From: Aquimarina sp. BL5
Lineage (GTDB): Bacteria; Bacteroidota; Bacteroidia; Flavobacteriales; Flavobacteriaceae
Direction of reading: 5' to 3'
DNA: 64,000 bases
Assembly: GCF_003443675.1 (NCBI RefSeq)
Contig: NZ_CP031963.1
Span: 5,368,501-5,432,500, forward strand
Positions 54,133 through 63,636 of this stretch are shown here, piece after piece. The translations under genes and the position numbers were made by a program. The notes beneath the pieces were generated by a model. That model saw only the letters and a program-made list of their open reading frames with translations. It was not told the DNA's origin and ran no database searches. Positions within the stretch are counted from its first letter, which is position 1; every line of letters begins with the position of its first letter.

Positions 54133-56111
54133 TGAGGAATATTCTAGTACTAGCAACAACACTGTTATTTTCCACTACCTTGTTTTCACAAATATTTGAA
54201 CCGATAAAATGGAAAAGTAGTGTTAAGGAAGAATCAGAAAATTTGTATACACTATATTTTGAAGCAACCTTAGAAAAAGGTTGGCATATATATTCTCAGC
54301 AAGTAGTGGAAACGGATGAAATAGCACCTACTGCCACAGAATTCACTTTTTATAATGAAGATAAAGCGTATGAACTAATAGGAGAAACAGAAGAACCAGA
54401 AGGTATCCAGAAGTTTGACAAAGTTTTCGAAATGGATATTAAATATTTTGAAAACAATGTTGTATTTATTCAAAAAGTAAAGCGATTGAATACTTCTTTG
54501 GAAACTATTAAAGCAGAAGTGTTCTTTGGAGTTTGTGATGACGAAAAATGCCTGGCACCAGATATCGTTGAGTTCAATTTGAAATTATCTGGAGAGGATG
54601 TAAATGAAACAGCTGATTCAGGGATTACTTCAGAAGATATTAATAAATCTAAAGCTTTGGATGCGGGAATCAAAGGTTGGGATGAATTTCCTAAAGAAGA
54701 TGTGCAGAGTCAAAGCTATCTAAAAATATTTGTACTTGGCTTTTTAGGTGGTTTAATAGCGTTGTTAACACCTTGTGTATTCCCAATGATTCCGCTTACA
54801 GTATCTTTTTTTACAAAAGGTGCCAAGGATCGTAAAAAAGGAATGATGAATGCTATACTTTATGGGGTATTTATATTCGCTATTTATGTATTATTAAGTC
54901 TTCCATTTCATCTTTTGGACTCTCTCGACCCAGAAATTCTTAACAATATATCGACTAATGTAACACTCAACATAATCTTTTTTGTTGTGTTTATAGTATT
55001 TGCAATATCCTTTTTTGGATATTTTGAAATTACCCTGCCAGCATCCTGGAGTAATAAAATGGATAGTAAGGCGACAAGTGTAGGAGGGATTTTAGGAGTA
55101 TTCTTTATGGCATTGACTTTGGCCCTAGTTTCATTTTCTTGTACTGGTCCGATTTTAGGTTCTTTATTAGGAGGTTCGCTAAGTAGTGATGGAGGAGCAA
55201 TGCAATTAAGTTTTGGAATGGGAGGATTTGGTTTAGCACTTGCACTACCTTTCGGGCTTTTCGCTTTATTTCCTAATTGGTTGAATAACTTGCCTAAAAG
55301 TGGCGGATGGCTTAACGCGGTAAAAGTAGTTTTAGGATTTATAGAACTAGCGTTGGCGTTTAAATTCTTATCTAATGCAGATTTAGTGGAGCATTGGGGA
55401 ATTCTGAAACGTGAAATATTTATTGGAATTTGGATTGTTATAGGAATAGGATTAACGCTGTATCTCTTTGGGAAAATTCGTTTCCCACATGATAGTCCAA
55501 TTAAAAAATTAGGTAAAGTAAGAATCACAACAGGAGTTCTGACACTTGCTTTTGTAATCTATTTAATTCCCGGTCTTACCAATACGGTATATGCTAATCT
55601 AAAGTTGTTGAGTGGTTTTCCACCGCCGCTATTTTATAGTATATATGAGAAGGAAACACATGGTCCATTAGGCCTAAATGCGTATACTGATTTTGAAAAA
55701 GGCGTAGAAGCAGCAAAGAAACAGAGTAAACCAATAATGATCGATTTTACAGGTTGGGCTTGTGTCAATTGTAGAAAGATGGAAGAGCAGGTTTGGAGTA
55801 ATCCGGAAATTACTAAAATTCTTAAAAATGAGTATATATTGATCTCACTTTATGTGGATGATCGAGAAAAACTTAAAGAAGAGGATCAGTTTAAATTTCT
55901 AAAGTCTTCCGGTACTATAAAATCAATTAAAACTGTTGGTGACAAATGGGCTACTTTTCAAACACTAAATTTTGAAAATAACTCTCAACCATATTACGTA
56001 TTAGTTGATTCTAAAATGAAGCTTTTAAATAAAACTACTGCATACACTCCTAATGAAAATGAATATCTAAAATGGTTAAAAATGGGATTAAAGAATTTTA
56101 ATAAAAAGTAA
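54132..56111 (+). CDS. dsbD: Thiol:disulfide interchange protein DsbD
   Basis: This 659-residue membrane protein carries reducing power from cytoplasmic thioredoxin to the periplasm. It has a signal peptide (about 1-20) and a periplasmic alpha domain with FGVCDDEKCLAPD (two cysteines). Eight or so membrane helices follow (about 195-510), with cysteines in TPCVFPMIP and SCTGPILG. The C-terminal thioredoxin-like domain has WACVNCRKME (CxxC). It is co-translated with tilS. Confidence 0.93.
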   Translation: MRNILVLATTLLFSTTLFSQIFEPIKWKSSVKEESENLYTLYFEATLEKGWHIYSQQVVETDEIAPTATEFTFYNEDKAYELIGETEEPEGIQKFDKVFEMDIKYFENNVVFIQKVKRLNTSLETIKAEVFFGVCDDEKCLAPDIVEFNLKLSGEDVNETADSGITSEDINKSKALDAGIKGWDEFPKEDVQSQSYLKIFVLGFLGGLIALLTPCVFPMIPLTVSFFTKGAKDRKKGMMNAILYGVFIFAIYVLLSLPFHLLDSLDPEILNNISTNVTLNIIFFVVFIVFAISFFGYFEITLPASWSNKMDSKATSVGGILGVFFMALTLALVSFSCTGPILGSLLGGSLSSDGGAMQLSFGMGGFGLALALPFGLFALFPNWLNNLPKSGGWLNAVKVVLGFIELALAFKFLSNADLVEHWGILKREIFIGIWIVIGIGLTLYLFGKIRFPHDSPIKKLGKVRITTGVLTLAFVIYLIPGLTNTVYANLKLLSGFPPPLFYSIYEKETHGPLGLNAYTDFEKGVEAAKKQSKPIMIDFTGWACVNCRKMEEQVWSNPEITKILKNEYILISLYVDDREKLKEEDQFKFLKSSGTIKSIKTVGDKWATFQTLNFENNSQPYYVLVDSKMKLLNKTTAYTPNENEYLKWLKMGLKNFNKK

Positions 56112-56208
56112 ATAACTTATAGTTATATAAGTTTTTATTATGGCATTGGTGTAAGGACAAGCTTAATTATCGACTTTACTATTAGTATAAAAGTAACTAA
56201 TAGTGTCC

Positions 56209-56859
56209 ATGGAAAAAATAGACTTATCCCAATGTTTCCCATTTATTGAAAATGAGCTGAAAGATGAAATGATGTCTTTTGGAGATTTTAAAAATATAGC
56301 TAAAGGCGAATATGTTGTAAAACAAGGGAGTTACTTGACCTTTTTGCCAATCATTTTGGATGGTTTGATAAAAATGTATGCAGAAGAAGATGAAGTGGAG
56401 TTTCTATTGTATTACATACATCCCAATCATTGTTGTATTCTCAGTTTTAATCATTTATTTAATCAGAAAGCGGTGCGCTTCTCAGCTAAAACCGAAGAAG
56501 ACACAACAGTATTGTGTTTACCCATAAACAAAGTAAAAGAGTGGTTTGTAAAGTACCCTTCGTTTACACAAATTATTTTAAAAGATTTTCAACGTAATTA
56601 TGAAGATTTATTAAATACAACGAAACAAGTTGTATGTTATAAAATAGAGGAAAGACTCGTAAATTATCTGGATGAAAAAGCAAAGCTTCAGAATTGTAAT
56701 ATGATCCAGATGTCTCATAAAGAAATAGCATCGGATCTAGGTACATCTAGAGAAGTTGTTTCCAGAATAACTAAAAAATTACAAGCTTCAAATATATTAG
56801 TTCAGCATAAACGACATATAGAGCTGACAAAAACAAGAGGAGTTTATTGTCAGAACTAA
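56209..56859 (+). CDS. Crp/Fnr family transcriptional regulator
   Basis: This 216-residue protein (ATG at 56209; an in-frame GTG two codons earlier is less likely) has a cyclic-nucleotide-binding-like N-terminal domain (about 15-125) and a C-terminal winged helix (about 150-216) with MSHKEIASDLGTSREVVSRI. The N-terminal cysteine set of oxygen-sensing FNR is absent, so the ligand is unknown. It is followed by a lipoprotein gene whose promoter carries a GTGA-N6-TCAC palindrome, a natural candidate target. A long hairpin separates the two. Confidence 0.85.
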   Translation: MEKIDLSQCFPFIENELKDEMMSFGDFKNIAKGEYVVKQGSYLTFLPIILDGLIKMYAEEDEVEFLLYYIHPNHCCILSFNHLFNQKAVRFSAKTEEDTTVLCLPINKVKEWFVKYPSFTQIILKDFQRNYEDLLNTTKQVVCYKIEERLVNYLDEKAKLQNCNMIQMSHKEIASDLGTSREVVSRITKKLQASNILVQHKRHIELTKTRGVYCQN

Positions 56860-56871
56860 CACGCTTTTATT

Positions 56872-56931
56872 AAAAAAAGAGCAGCAAAGAAACATCGCAA
56901 ATATGCGATGTTTCTTTGCTGCTCTTTTTTT
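56872..56931 (+). terminator. 28-bp perfect hairpin terminator after the Crp/Fnr gene
   Basis: A 28-base left arm (56872-56899) pairs perfectly with the right arm (56904-56931) around the 4-base loop AATA, with A- and T-runs at the ends. It is far longer than other terminators here and could work in both directions. Confidence 0.85.
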
Positions 56932-56995
56932 TTAAAATTTATATATAATCAACTGTTTTACAGATATTTAAATAACATTTTTTTAACTTTTCACA

Positions 56996-57009
56996 GTGAC
57001 TTTTATCAC
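56996..57009. promoter_or_regulatory. Candidate Crp/Fnr operator GTGA-N6-TCAC
   Basis: GTGACTTTTATCAC matches the core of Crp-type operators. Its centre (57002.5) is about 41-42 bases before the likely transcription start set by the -7 box at 57033-57040, the class II activator position. A second TCACAGTGA palindrome overlaps its left half. The neighbouring regulator gene makes it plausible, but binding is not shown. Confidence 0.5.
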
Positions 57010-57032
57010 CGTTTTTCACCTTTTTGAGCTTA

Positions 57033-57040
57033 TATATTTG
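57033..57040 (+). promoter_or_regulatory. Bacteroidota -7 box (TATATTTG) of the lamin-tail/spondin gene
   Basis: TATATTTG matches TAnnTTTG exactly and ends 34 bases before the start codon. It lacks a good -33 element, consistent with dependence on an activator. Confidence 0.55.
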
Positions 57041-57074
57041 CATCATATTGATGAACAAAAAAAATGTATAAATC

Positions 57075-59447
57075 ATGAAAAACAATTTTATTTATTTAAT
57101 TATTGGACTGTTTACTTTTATCTCATGTAGTGAGGATGATGATATTGTAATACAACCAGATGGAGAAACTGATGAAGTAATTAATCAGGTAGTCTTTAAT
57201 GAAGTCAGATATCAAGGAACGGATTTGATAGAGATCTTCAACAAAGGAAATCAAGAAGCGGATTTAAGTGATTACTGGTTATGCCTAGGACCAGGAACAT
57301 ATGAAAGAATAGGTGATCTAACACCAGAGAGTGGAAGTATTGTGACTCCTGCAGGAGGATTTTTGGTATTATCGTATGATTTACCAGACAATTCAGGGGG
57401 TCTAGGGTTATATTCTTCTAATGCTTTTACAGATGCAGATGCTATTGTAGATTTTGTTCAATATGGAGCAGGAGAAAGTGCTAGAGAGAATATTGCCGTT
57501 GCCGCAGGTATATGGACTGCAGGAGAGTTCGTACCTACGATAACTAATCCAGATAATAGTATTGTATTCGATGGAGAAGGAAACGGAGCAGCAAATTGGG
57601 CTGAAACAACTACTGTGACTTTTGGATCAGAAAACGTATTAACAATGCCAGATAATGGTGTACGTTCAATAGTTATTAATGAAGTGAATTATGGGGAAGA
57701 TAAACTAATTGAACTATGGAACAATGGAACAGTTGCAGTAGATATTTCTACATATTGGTTATGTTTAGGACCTGGGCAGTATGTTCAGATGCAAAACGCA
57801 ACAATTACTAGCGGAGATGCTAATTTAGATCCAGGAGAATTTGTAGTTGTAAATTGGGATGAACTAACTAATAGTGAAGGATTGGGATTATATGCAAACA
57901 ATTCATTTACAAGTGCTGATGCAATTATGGACTTTGTACAATGGGGATCTGCAGGAAGTGCTAGAGAGAATGTAGCAGTAGCAGCAGGAATTTGGACCAC
58001 TGGAGATTTTGTGCCAGAGGTAAGATTACCTAGCTACAGTATAGCATATGATGGAGAAGGAGATGCTGCAACTGATTGGAACGAAACCATAAACCCAACT
58101 TTCGGACTAGGAAATGCCACGCCTATTGAGACAACAACTTTTTCGATTACAATTACTAATACTATTAATTATTTAAATGTACATACATTTACTACTCCAG
58201 TTGGAGCTACAAGTCCAGGACCATTAACAACAGATGGTGCTCAATATCAAGTTTCTTTTAAAGCAGTTCCTGGTACTAAATTTACTCCAGTTACTATGAT
58301 GGGGAATAGTAATGACTGGTTTTTAGCACCTACAGATCTTGATGGAATTGATTTGTTTCCTAATGGTCAAGCTTTAAATGGTATAGATATTGCAAGTCAA
58401 CTTTCATTATATGATCTTGGAACAGAAGCAGATAAAGATCCGGCTACTTTTCCACCAGCTGGCGCTAATGTTGGTCCTGCAGACGCAAATCCATTAGTTC
58501 GTTTAGTAGATGGTAGAGGTACTGGAGATATTTATATGACTGCTGTATTAGATTATGCTAATGGAGATGGAAATTCCGCTGGAACATTTACACTAACTAT
58601 TACAGCAATAAACACTCCCAATGCTAATATGGCACCGAGTTCAGATAATGGATTTGTAATTACTCCTGGTATTATAGTACTTCATGCGCAAGGTGAACCA
58701 TTATTTACTATTGGAGAAGAAGACAGAGGAGTGGGATTAGAAGGAATTGCAGAAGATGGTATGCCGGGAGCTTTATACAGTTGGTTTACAGAAGAAGGAT
58801 CTCAGGGAACTCCGTTACGTTTATCATCATCTCTAACGCCTTTCTCACCAGCTTTTATCTATGCCTTTAATACGGATAGTGATCCTTGGTTTAATCAAGG
58901 AGAAGCAACGCAAGTATCCAATGGTTTAGAAGAAATAGCCGAAGATGGAGATAGATCAGTAGCTTACAATTATTTAAAGGATTTTGGTATTCCAGTAGCC
59001 TTAAGTAATGAAACAGGACCAATAGTGCCGGGTGGCTCTCAGACATTTACTATAGAAGTACCCAAAAATCAGGATTATAAGTTTGGGTTTGGAACTATGT
59101 TCGTAAAATCTAATGACTGGTTTTTAAGTTATAATAACGCTGGATTACCGTTGTTCGGGGAGGATGGAATTACACCATATTCAGGTACAGATCTAAGTAC
59201 TAAAACTTATTTGTATGATGCAGGAACAGAAGAAGATCAACCAGTAGGATTCGGTATGGATCAGGTGATGAATCAATCGGGAGCAAATATTGGTAATACA
59301 GATGCAAATACTACGATCAGAAGAGTATCGAACCTAGAAGATGTACAATTTGGAAAAGGAGTGATCAGTAGCCCTCCAGGTGTAACTTGGTCTGGAGATT
59401 CCAGAGGAGGATATAATATGATAGAGATTAATATTCTACCGCAATAA
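57075..59447 (+). CDS. Lipoprotein with two lamin-tail-like and two spondin-like domains
   Basis: This 790-residue lipoprotein (lipobox FISCSEDDD, Cys18, a good surface-export-like acidic stretch) has two lamin-tail-like domains (about 38-185 and 196-355). Each has a WLCLGPG turn, GGxGLYSxNxFTxADAIxDFVQ and RENxAVAAGIWT. The C-terminal half carries two spondin-N-like domains (about 365-525 and 535-780) with SNDWFLAPTDLDGIDLF and its later partner SNDWFLSYNNAGLPLF. The mix suggests a cell-surface adhesive or matrix protein. The gene follows the Crp/Fnr regulator and has a -7 box with a candidate operator. Function unknown. Confidence 0.8.
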   Translation: MKNNFIYLIIGLFTFISCSEDDDIVIQPDGETDEVINQVVFNEVRYQGTDLIEIFNKGNQEADLSDYWLCLGPGTYERIGDLTPESGSIVTPAGGFLVLSYDLPDNSGGLGLYSSNAFTDADAIVDFVQYGAGESARENIAVAAGIWTAGEFVPTITNPDNSIVFDGEGNGAANWAETTTVTFGSENVLTMPDNGVRSIVINEVNYGEDKLIELWNNGTVAVDISTYWLCLGPGQYVQMQNATITSGDANLDPGEFVVVNWDELTNSEGLGLYANNSFTSADAIMDFVQWGSAGSARENVAVAAGIWTTGDFVPEVRLPSYSIAYDGEGDAATDWNETINPTFGLGNATPIETTTFSITITNTINYLNVHTFTTPVGATSPGPLTTDGAQYQVSFKAVPGTKFTPVTMMGNSNDWFLAPTDLDGIDLFPNGQALNGIDIASQLSLYDLGTEADKDPATFPPAGANVGPADANPLVRLVDGRGTGDIYMTAVLDYANGDGNSAGTFTLTITAINTPNANMAPSSDNGFVITPGIIVLHAQGEPLFTIGEEDRGVGLEGIAEDGMPGALYSWFTEEGSQGTPLRLSSSLTPFSPAFIYAFNTDSDPWFNQGEATQVSNGLEEIAEDGDRSVAYNYLKDFGIPVALSNETGPIVPGGSQTFTIEVPKNQDYKFGFGTMFVKSNDWFLSYNNAGLPLFGEDGITPYSGTDLSTKTYLYDAGTEEDQPVGFGMDQVMNQSGANIGNTDANTTIRRVSNLEDVQFGKGVISSPPGVTWSGDSRGGYNMIEINILPQ

Positions 59448-59493
59448 ATAACTAAGAACTTGATATATTTGGGGATATAAGTTCTTAGCATCA

Positions 59494-59530
59494 ATGAGCC
59501 TTCAGTTAGCGCTGAAGGTTCATTTGTTTT
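59494..59530 (+). terminator. Intrinsic terminator after the lamin-tail/spondin gene
   Basis: A 12-bp stem with one G-T pair (59494-59505 with 59512-59523) and a 6-base loop, followed by a T-rich tail. Confidence 0.8.
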
Positions 59531-59624
59531 ACACTATATCTAGAGAAGATTGTTAAAATCTCCTTAAAAGGAAGCTTGTCAGCATTCCATTTTTTATCTT
59601 CAGCATTCAACTAAACTCAAGCAA

Positions 59625-61529
59625 ATGCGATCAATTAGAATACTATTATTATCTCTTTTTAGCTTTTTAATTTTTTTTACTTCCTGTGCTAAAAAAGAAG
59701 AAATCTCTACCAAATCGGAAGTTCAAAAAACAGATGAAGGAACCGCTACAGAAAAAGATGCTTACAAAGTAAAAGAACATTATTCTAAACAGGAAGTAGA
59801 TATTGTAATGAGAGATGGAACTAAACTCCATACCACAATTTATTCTCCTAAGGATACCAGTAAAAAGTATCCTATCCTAATGCAAAGAACTCCTTATAGT
59901 TCTCGTCCATACGGAGAAGGAGAGTTTCGATCTAAAATTGGTCCAAACGAGTTTCTGATGAAGGAAGGTAATATAATCGTATACCAAGATGTGCGTGGGC
60001 GCTGGATGAGTGAAGGAGTTTATGATAATATGAGAGCCTATATACCTAATAAAAAGGATAAGCAATTTGATGAATCAAGCGATACGTATGATACTATCGA
60101 ATGGCTTGTGAATAATGTAGAAAATACGAATGGGAAAGTAGGAGTTTGGGGTATTTCGTACCCAGGTTTTTATGCTACCTATTCTTTATTAGATTCACAT
60201 CCTGCGTTAAAGGCAGTTTCTCCGCAAGCCTGTATTGGAGATTTCTTTTTTGATGATTTTCATCACAATGGAGCATATTTATTGAGCTATTGGAGAGCTA
60301 CAGCAGTATTTGGGTATGAAAAAACAGAACCATTAAAAGAAAGTTGGTACTCCTTTCCGGAGTTGGGAACAAAGGATCAATATCAATTTTTCCTTGATGC
60401 TGTTCCGCTTAGTTCATTGGATCAATATTATAAGGAAGATAACGTTTTCTGGACACAATTAAAAGAGCACCCTAATTACGATGATTTTTGGCAAAAGAGA
60501 GGAATTATACAACATCTTAAAGATATTAAACCAGCTGTAATGGTAGTTGGAGGGTTGTTTGATGCAGAAGATTTATATGGGCCTTTCGAAACGTATGAGA
60601 AAATAGAAAACAATAGTGAGAATTATAACATTATGGTTTTTGGGCCATGGAGTCATGGAGATTGGGCAAGAAATAAAAAACGTCAGGCGATTGGAAACGT
60701 ATATTTTGGAGACAATATTTCGCTCAATTTTCAAAAAAATATAGAAACAAAATTCTTTAATCATTTCCTAAAAGGAAATGGTGAAAAGAATACAGGGCTT
60801 GCTGAAATTCAGATTTTTGATACAGGAAAAAAGGAATGGAATACTTATGATAGTTGGCCACCAAAAAATGCAGAAAAGAAAACAATGTATTTATCTGGTG
60901 ATGGTTTAACAGAAAGTGCAGGGAAAGGATTTTCAGAATTTATTAGCGATCCTAAAAAACCTGTTCCATATTCGGAAGATATAAAAATGGTGTTTACACC
61001 GAGGAAGTATATGACAGATGATCAACGTTTTGCTGCGCGTCGACCTGATGTATTAGTGTATGAAACCTCTGTACTTACAGAAGATATGACGCTTTCTGGT
61101 GAAGTTTTGGCAAAATTAAAAGTTGCTACTACGGGAACAGCTGCGGATTGGGTAGTGAAATTAATCGATGTGTATCCTCCCGATGCAGAGGATACCGAAG
61201 AAACTCAAGCATATTTAAAAATGTCCAATTACCATATGATGGTTCGAAGTGAAGTACTAAGAGGGAGATTTAGAAATAGTTTCAGTAATCCAGAACCTTT
61301 TGTAGCAAATCAGAAAACAGATGTAACTATTAAACTTCAGGATGTACACCATACGTTTATGAAAGGACATAAAATCCAAATTCAGGTGCAGAGTACTTGG
61401 TTCCCTTATATAGATTTAAATCCACAAACATTTGTTCCTAATATTTTTAAAGCTAAAGCATCTGATTTTAAGAAGCAAACCCATAAGGTATTTGATGATT
61501 CATCAATCGAAATTTCTGTCTTGAAATAA
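59625..61529 (+). CDS. CocE/NonD family hydrolase, S15-like lipoprotein
   Basis: This 634-residue exported lipoprotein (lipobox FFTSC, about Cys21) has an alpha/beta-hydrolase core with GISYPGFYATYS (Ser nucleophile). DVRGRWMSEG, the acid and His region near WSHGDW, and a C-terminal jelly-roll (TTGTAADWVVKLIDVYPPD and HKIQIQVQSTWFPYIDLNP) follow. The family includes cocaine esterase, glutaryl-7-ACA acylase and Xaa-Pro peptidases; substrate is not decided by sequence. A DUF885 lipoprotein follows after 31 bases, so they may share a peptide-degrading role. Confidence 0.88.
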   Translation: MRSIRILLLSLFSFLIFFTSCAKKEEISTKSEVQKTDEGTATEKDAYKVKEHYSKQEVDIVMRDGTKLHTTIYSPKDTSKKYPILMQRTPYSSRPYGEGEFRSKIGPNEFLMKEGNIIVYQDVRGRWMSEGVYDNMRAYIPNKKDKQFDESSDTYDTIEWLVNNVENTNGKVGVWGISYPGFYATYSLLDSHPALKAVSPQACIGDFFFDDFHHNGAYLLSYWRATAVFGYEKTEPLKESWYSFPELGTKDQYQFFLDAVPLSSLDQYYKEDNVFWTQLKEHPNYDDFWQKRGIIQHLKDIKPAVMVVGGLFDAEDLYGPFETYEKIENNSENYNIMVFGPWSHGDWARNKKRQAIGNVYFGDNISLNFQKNIETKFFNHFLKGNGEKNTGLAEIQIFDTGKKEWNTYDSWPPKNAEKKTMYLSGDGLTESAGKGFSEFISDPKKPVPYSEDIKMVFTPRKYMTDDQRFAARRPDVLVYETSVLTEDMTLSGEVLAKLKVATTGTAADWVVKLIDVYPPDAEDTEETQAYLKMSNYHMMVRSEVLRGRFRNSFSNPEPFVANQKTDVTIKLQDVHHTFMKGHKIQIQVQSTWFPYIDLNPQTFVPNIFKAKASDFKKQTHKVFDDSSIEISVLK

Positions 61530-61560
61530 ACTAAACTAACGAACTTTAATACCCTGAAAG

Positions 61561-63429
61561 ATGAATAATGTAAAATTAAGTATCGTATTTATTTTCTCTC
61601 TTTTTATATTTCTTAGTTGTAAAAATGAGAATAAAAAAAGCGAAGTTATTATTACTAATGAAGAACAAATTAAGATACATTCTAAAAAACTTAATGATTG
61701 GTTTGAGACTCAGTTTCAAGAAGAAGTGTCTGAATCTCCTATGATGCAAACGTATTTAGGAGTAAAAACGGAAGATTATAGTAAATGGGATGATGTTTCT
61801 TCTAAAAAAGAAGTAAAAGACTTAGATAAAGCTAAAAAACGATTGAGATACTTAAATGATTCAATTGATATTACTAAACTAAACAAAGCTACCACTTTGA
61901 GTTATCGATTGATGAAGGAAGATTTAAGAAATGAAATAGATGATTTTCAATATCGTTTTTATGATTATCCTGTAAATCAAATGCACGGAATGCAAGCAGA
62001 AATTCCAGCATTTTTGATTAATATGCATAAAATAGAAAACAAGAATGATGCTGAGGCATACGTCTCCAGGTTAGAAGGAATAGATGAGCTATTTGAACAA
62101 CAAATAGAAAATATTAAGATTAGAGAAAAAAATGGAATCGTTCCTCCTAAGTTCGTTTTTGCCAAGGTTCTTAATGATTGTCGTAATCTAATCACAGGTA
62201 AACCGTTTGACGATTCGAATAACGAAAGTACGTTATTATCTGATTTCAAATCTAAAATAAAGAAATTAGAGATTTCAGAAGAAGTAAAGGATAGTTTGAT
62301 TTTTAAAGCTGAGTTAGCTTTGAAAAAAGATGTGAAAACTGCCTATAATCAACTAATTGCCTTATTACAAGATCAGCAACAAAGAGCTACTACAGAAGAT
62401 GGAGCCTGGAAATTTCCTAAAGGTAATGCATTTTATAATAATGCATTAAGACGCACTACTACTACCAATATGACTGCAGAAGAAATTCATCAACTTGGAC
62501 TAGACGAGGTGGCTAGAATTCATAAGGAAATGAAAGATATTATGACAGAGCTTAAGTACGAAGGAACGTTGCAAGACTTTTTTAAGTTCATGAAAGAAGA
62601 TGAAAGGTTTTATTATAGTAATGACGAAGCGGGCAGAGAAGGATACCTTAAAAGAGCAGTGGGGTTAATTGATAACATGAAATCTAGAATGGACGAACTT
62701 TTTATCACTAAACCCAAAGCTGATATTATAGTGAAAGCAGTAGAACCTTTTAGAGAAAAAAGTGCTGGAAAAGCATTTTATCAAAGAGGAACTCCTGATG
62801 GATCAAGACCAGGAACTTATTATGCGAACCTTTATGATATGGAAGCAATGCCAAAATATCAAATGGAAGCTCTTGCATACCACGAAGGAATACCTGGGCA
62901 TCATATGCAAATTTCTATCGCGCAAGAATTAGAAAATATCCCAAAGTTTAGAAAGTTCGGTGGATATACCGCGTATGTAGAAGGATGGGGATTGTACAAT
63001 GAATTCTTACCAAAAGAAATAGGACTTTATAATGATCCATATTCTAATTTTGGAAGATTAGCGATGGAGTTATGGAGAGCTTGTAGGTTAGTAGTAGATA
63101 CTGGCATACATGCAAAGAAATGGACAAGAGAGGATGGAATAAAATATTATACAGATAATACTCCAAATGCAGAAAGTGATGCAATAAAAATGGTAGAAAG
63201 GCATATCGTAATGCCCGGTCAAGCTACGGCTTATAAAATTGGTATGAATAAGATTCTTGAATTAAGAGAAGCTGCAAGATCTAAATTAGGGAATGATTTA
63301 TTTGATATACGAGAGTTTCATGATGTGGTGTTGACAAATGGAGCAGTGCCACTTACAATACTTGAAGAATTAGTGAATGAATGGATAGCATCCAAGAGTA
63401 AAACATTAGAAACTAAAGAAACGAGTTGA
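61561..63429 (+). CDS. DUF885 family lipoprotein, metallopeptidase-like
   Basis: This 622-residue lipoprotein (lipobox FLSC, Cys20) is a helical DUF885 protein with the conserved zinc-type motif YHEGIPGHHMQ, as in gluzincin-like peptidases of this family, and a distal Glu region YVEGWGLY. It probably cleaves peptides at the cell surface or in the periplasm. It follows the CocE-type lipoprotein gene on the same strand with a 31-base gap and is followed by a strong terminator. Confidence 0.85.
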   Translation: MNNVKLSIVFIFSLFIFLSCKNENKKSEVIITNEEQIKIHSKKLNDWFETQFQEEVSESPMMQTYLGVKTEDYSKWDDVSSKKEVKDLDKAKKRLRYLNDSIDITKLNKATTLSYRLMKEDLRNEIDDFQYRFYDYPVNQMHGMQAEIPAFLINMHKIENKNDAEAYVSRLEGIDELFEQQIENIKIREKNGIVPPKFVFAKVLNDCRNLITGKPFDDSNNESTLLSDFKSKIKKLEISEEVKDSLIFKAELALKKDVKTAYNQLIALLQDQQQRATTEDGAWKFPKGNAFYNNALRRTTTTNMTAEEIHQLGLDEVARIHKEMKDIMTELKYEGTLQDFFKFMKEDERFYYSNDEAGREGYLKRAVGLIDNMKSRMDELFITKPKADIIVKAVEPFREKSAGKAFYQRGTPDGSRPGTYYANLYDMEAMPKYQMEALAYHEGIPGHHMQISIAQELENIPKFRKFGGYTAYVEGWGLYNEFLPKEIGLYNDPYSNFGRLAMELWRACRLVVDTGIHAKKWTREDGIKYYTDNTPNAESDAIKMVERHIVMPGQATAYKIGMNKILELREAARSKLGNDLFDIREFHDVVLTNGAVPLTILEELVNEWIASKSKTLETKETS

Positions 63430-63466
63430 TATTTATTTGAATACGAATATTTTACATATAAGTTAT

Positions 63467-63496
63467 AGCCTTTCATCCGCTGAAAGGCTTTTTTTT
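63467..63496 (+). terminator. Intrinsic terminator after the DUF885 gene
   Basis: A 9-bp perfect stem (63467-63475 with 63481-63489) with a 5-base loop, followed by a run of T. Confidence 0.9.
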
Positions 63497-63636
63497 TACC
63501 TAAACTGATCTAAATTACGGGAAATCTATAAATTTAAGTAAGAATATTACTACAATATTATATATTTAAAGATATTTTTGTGTACTTTGCTGGTGTAATT
63601 GGTATTTAATCTGGTTCTAGCCCCAAAATAGATCAT

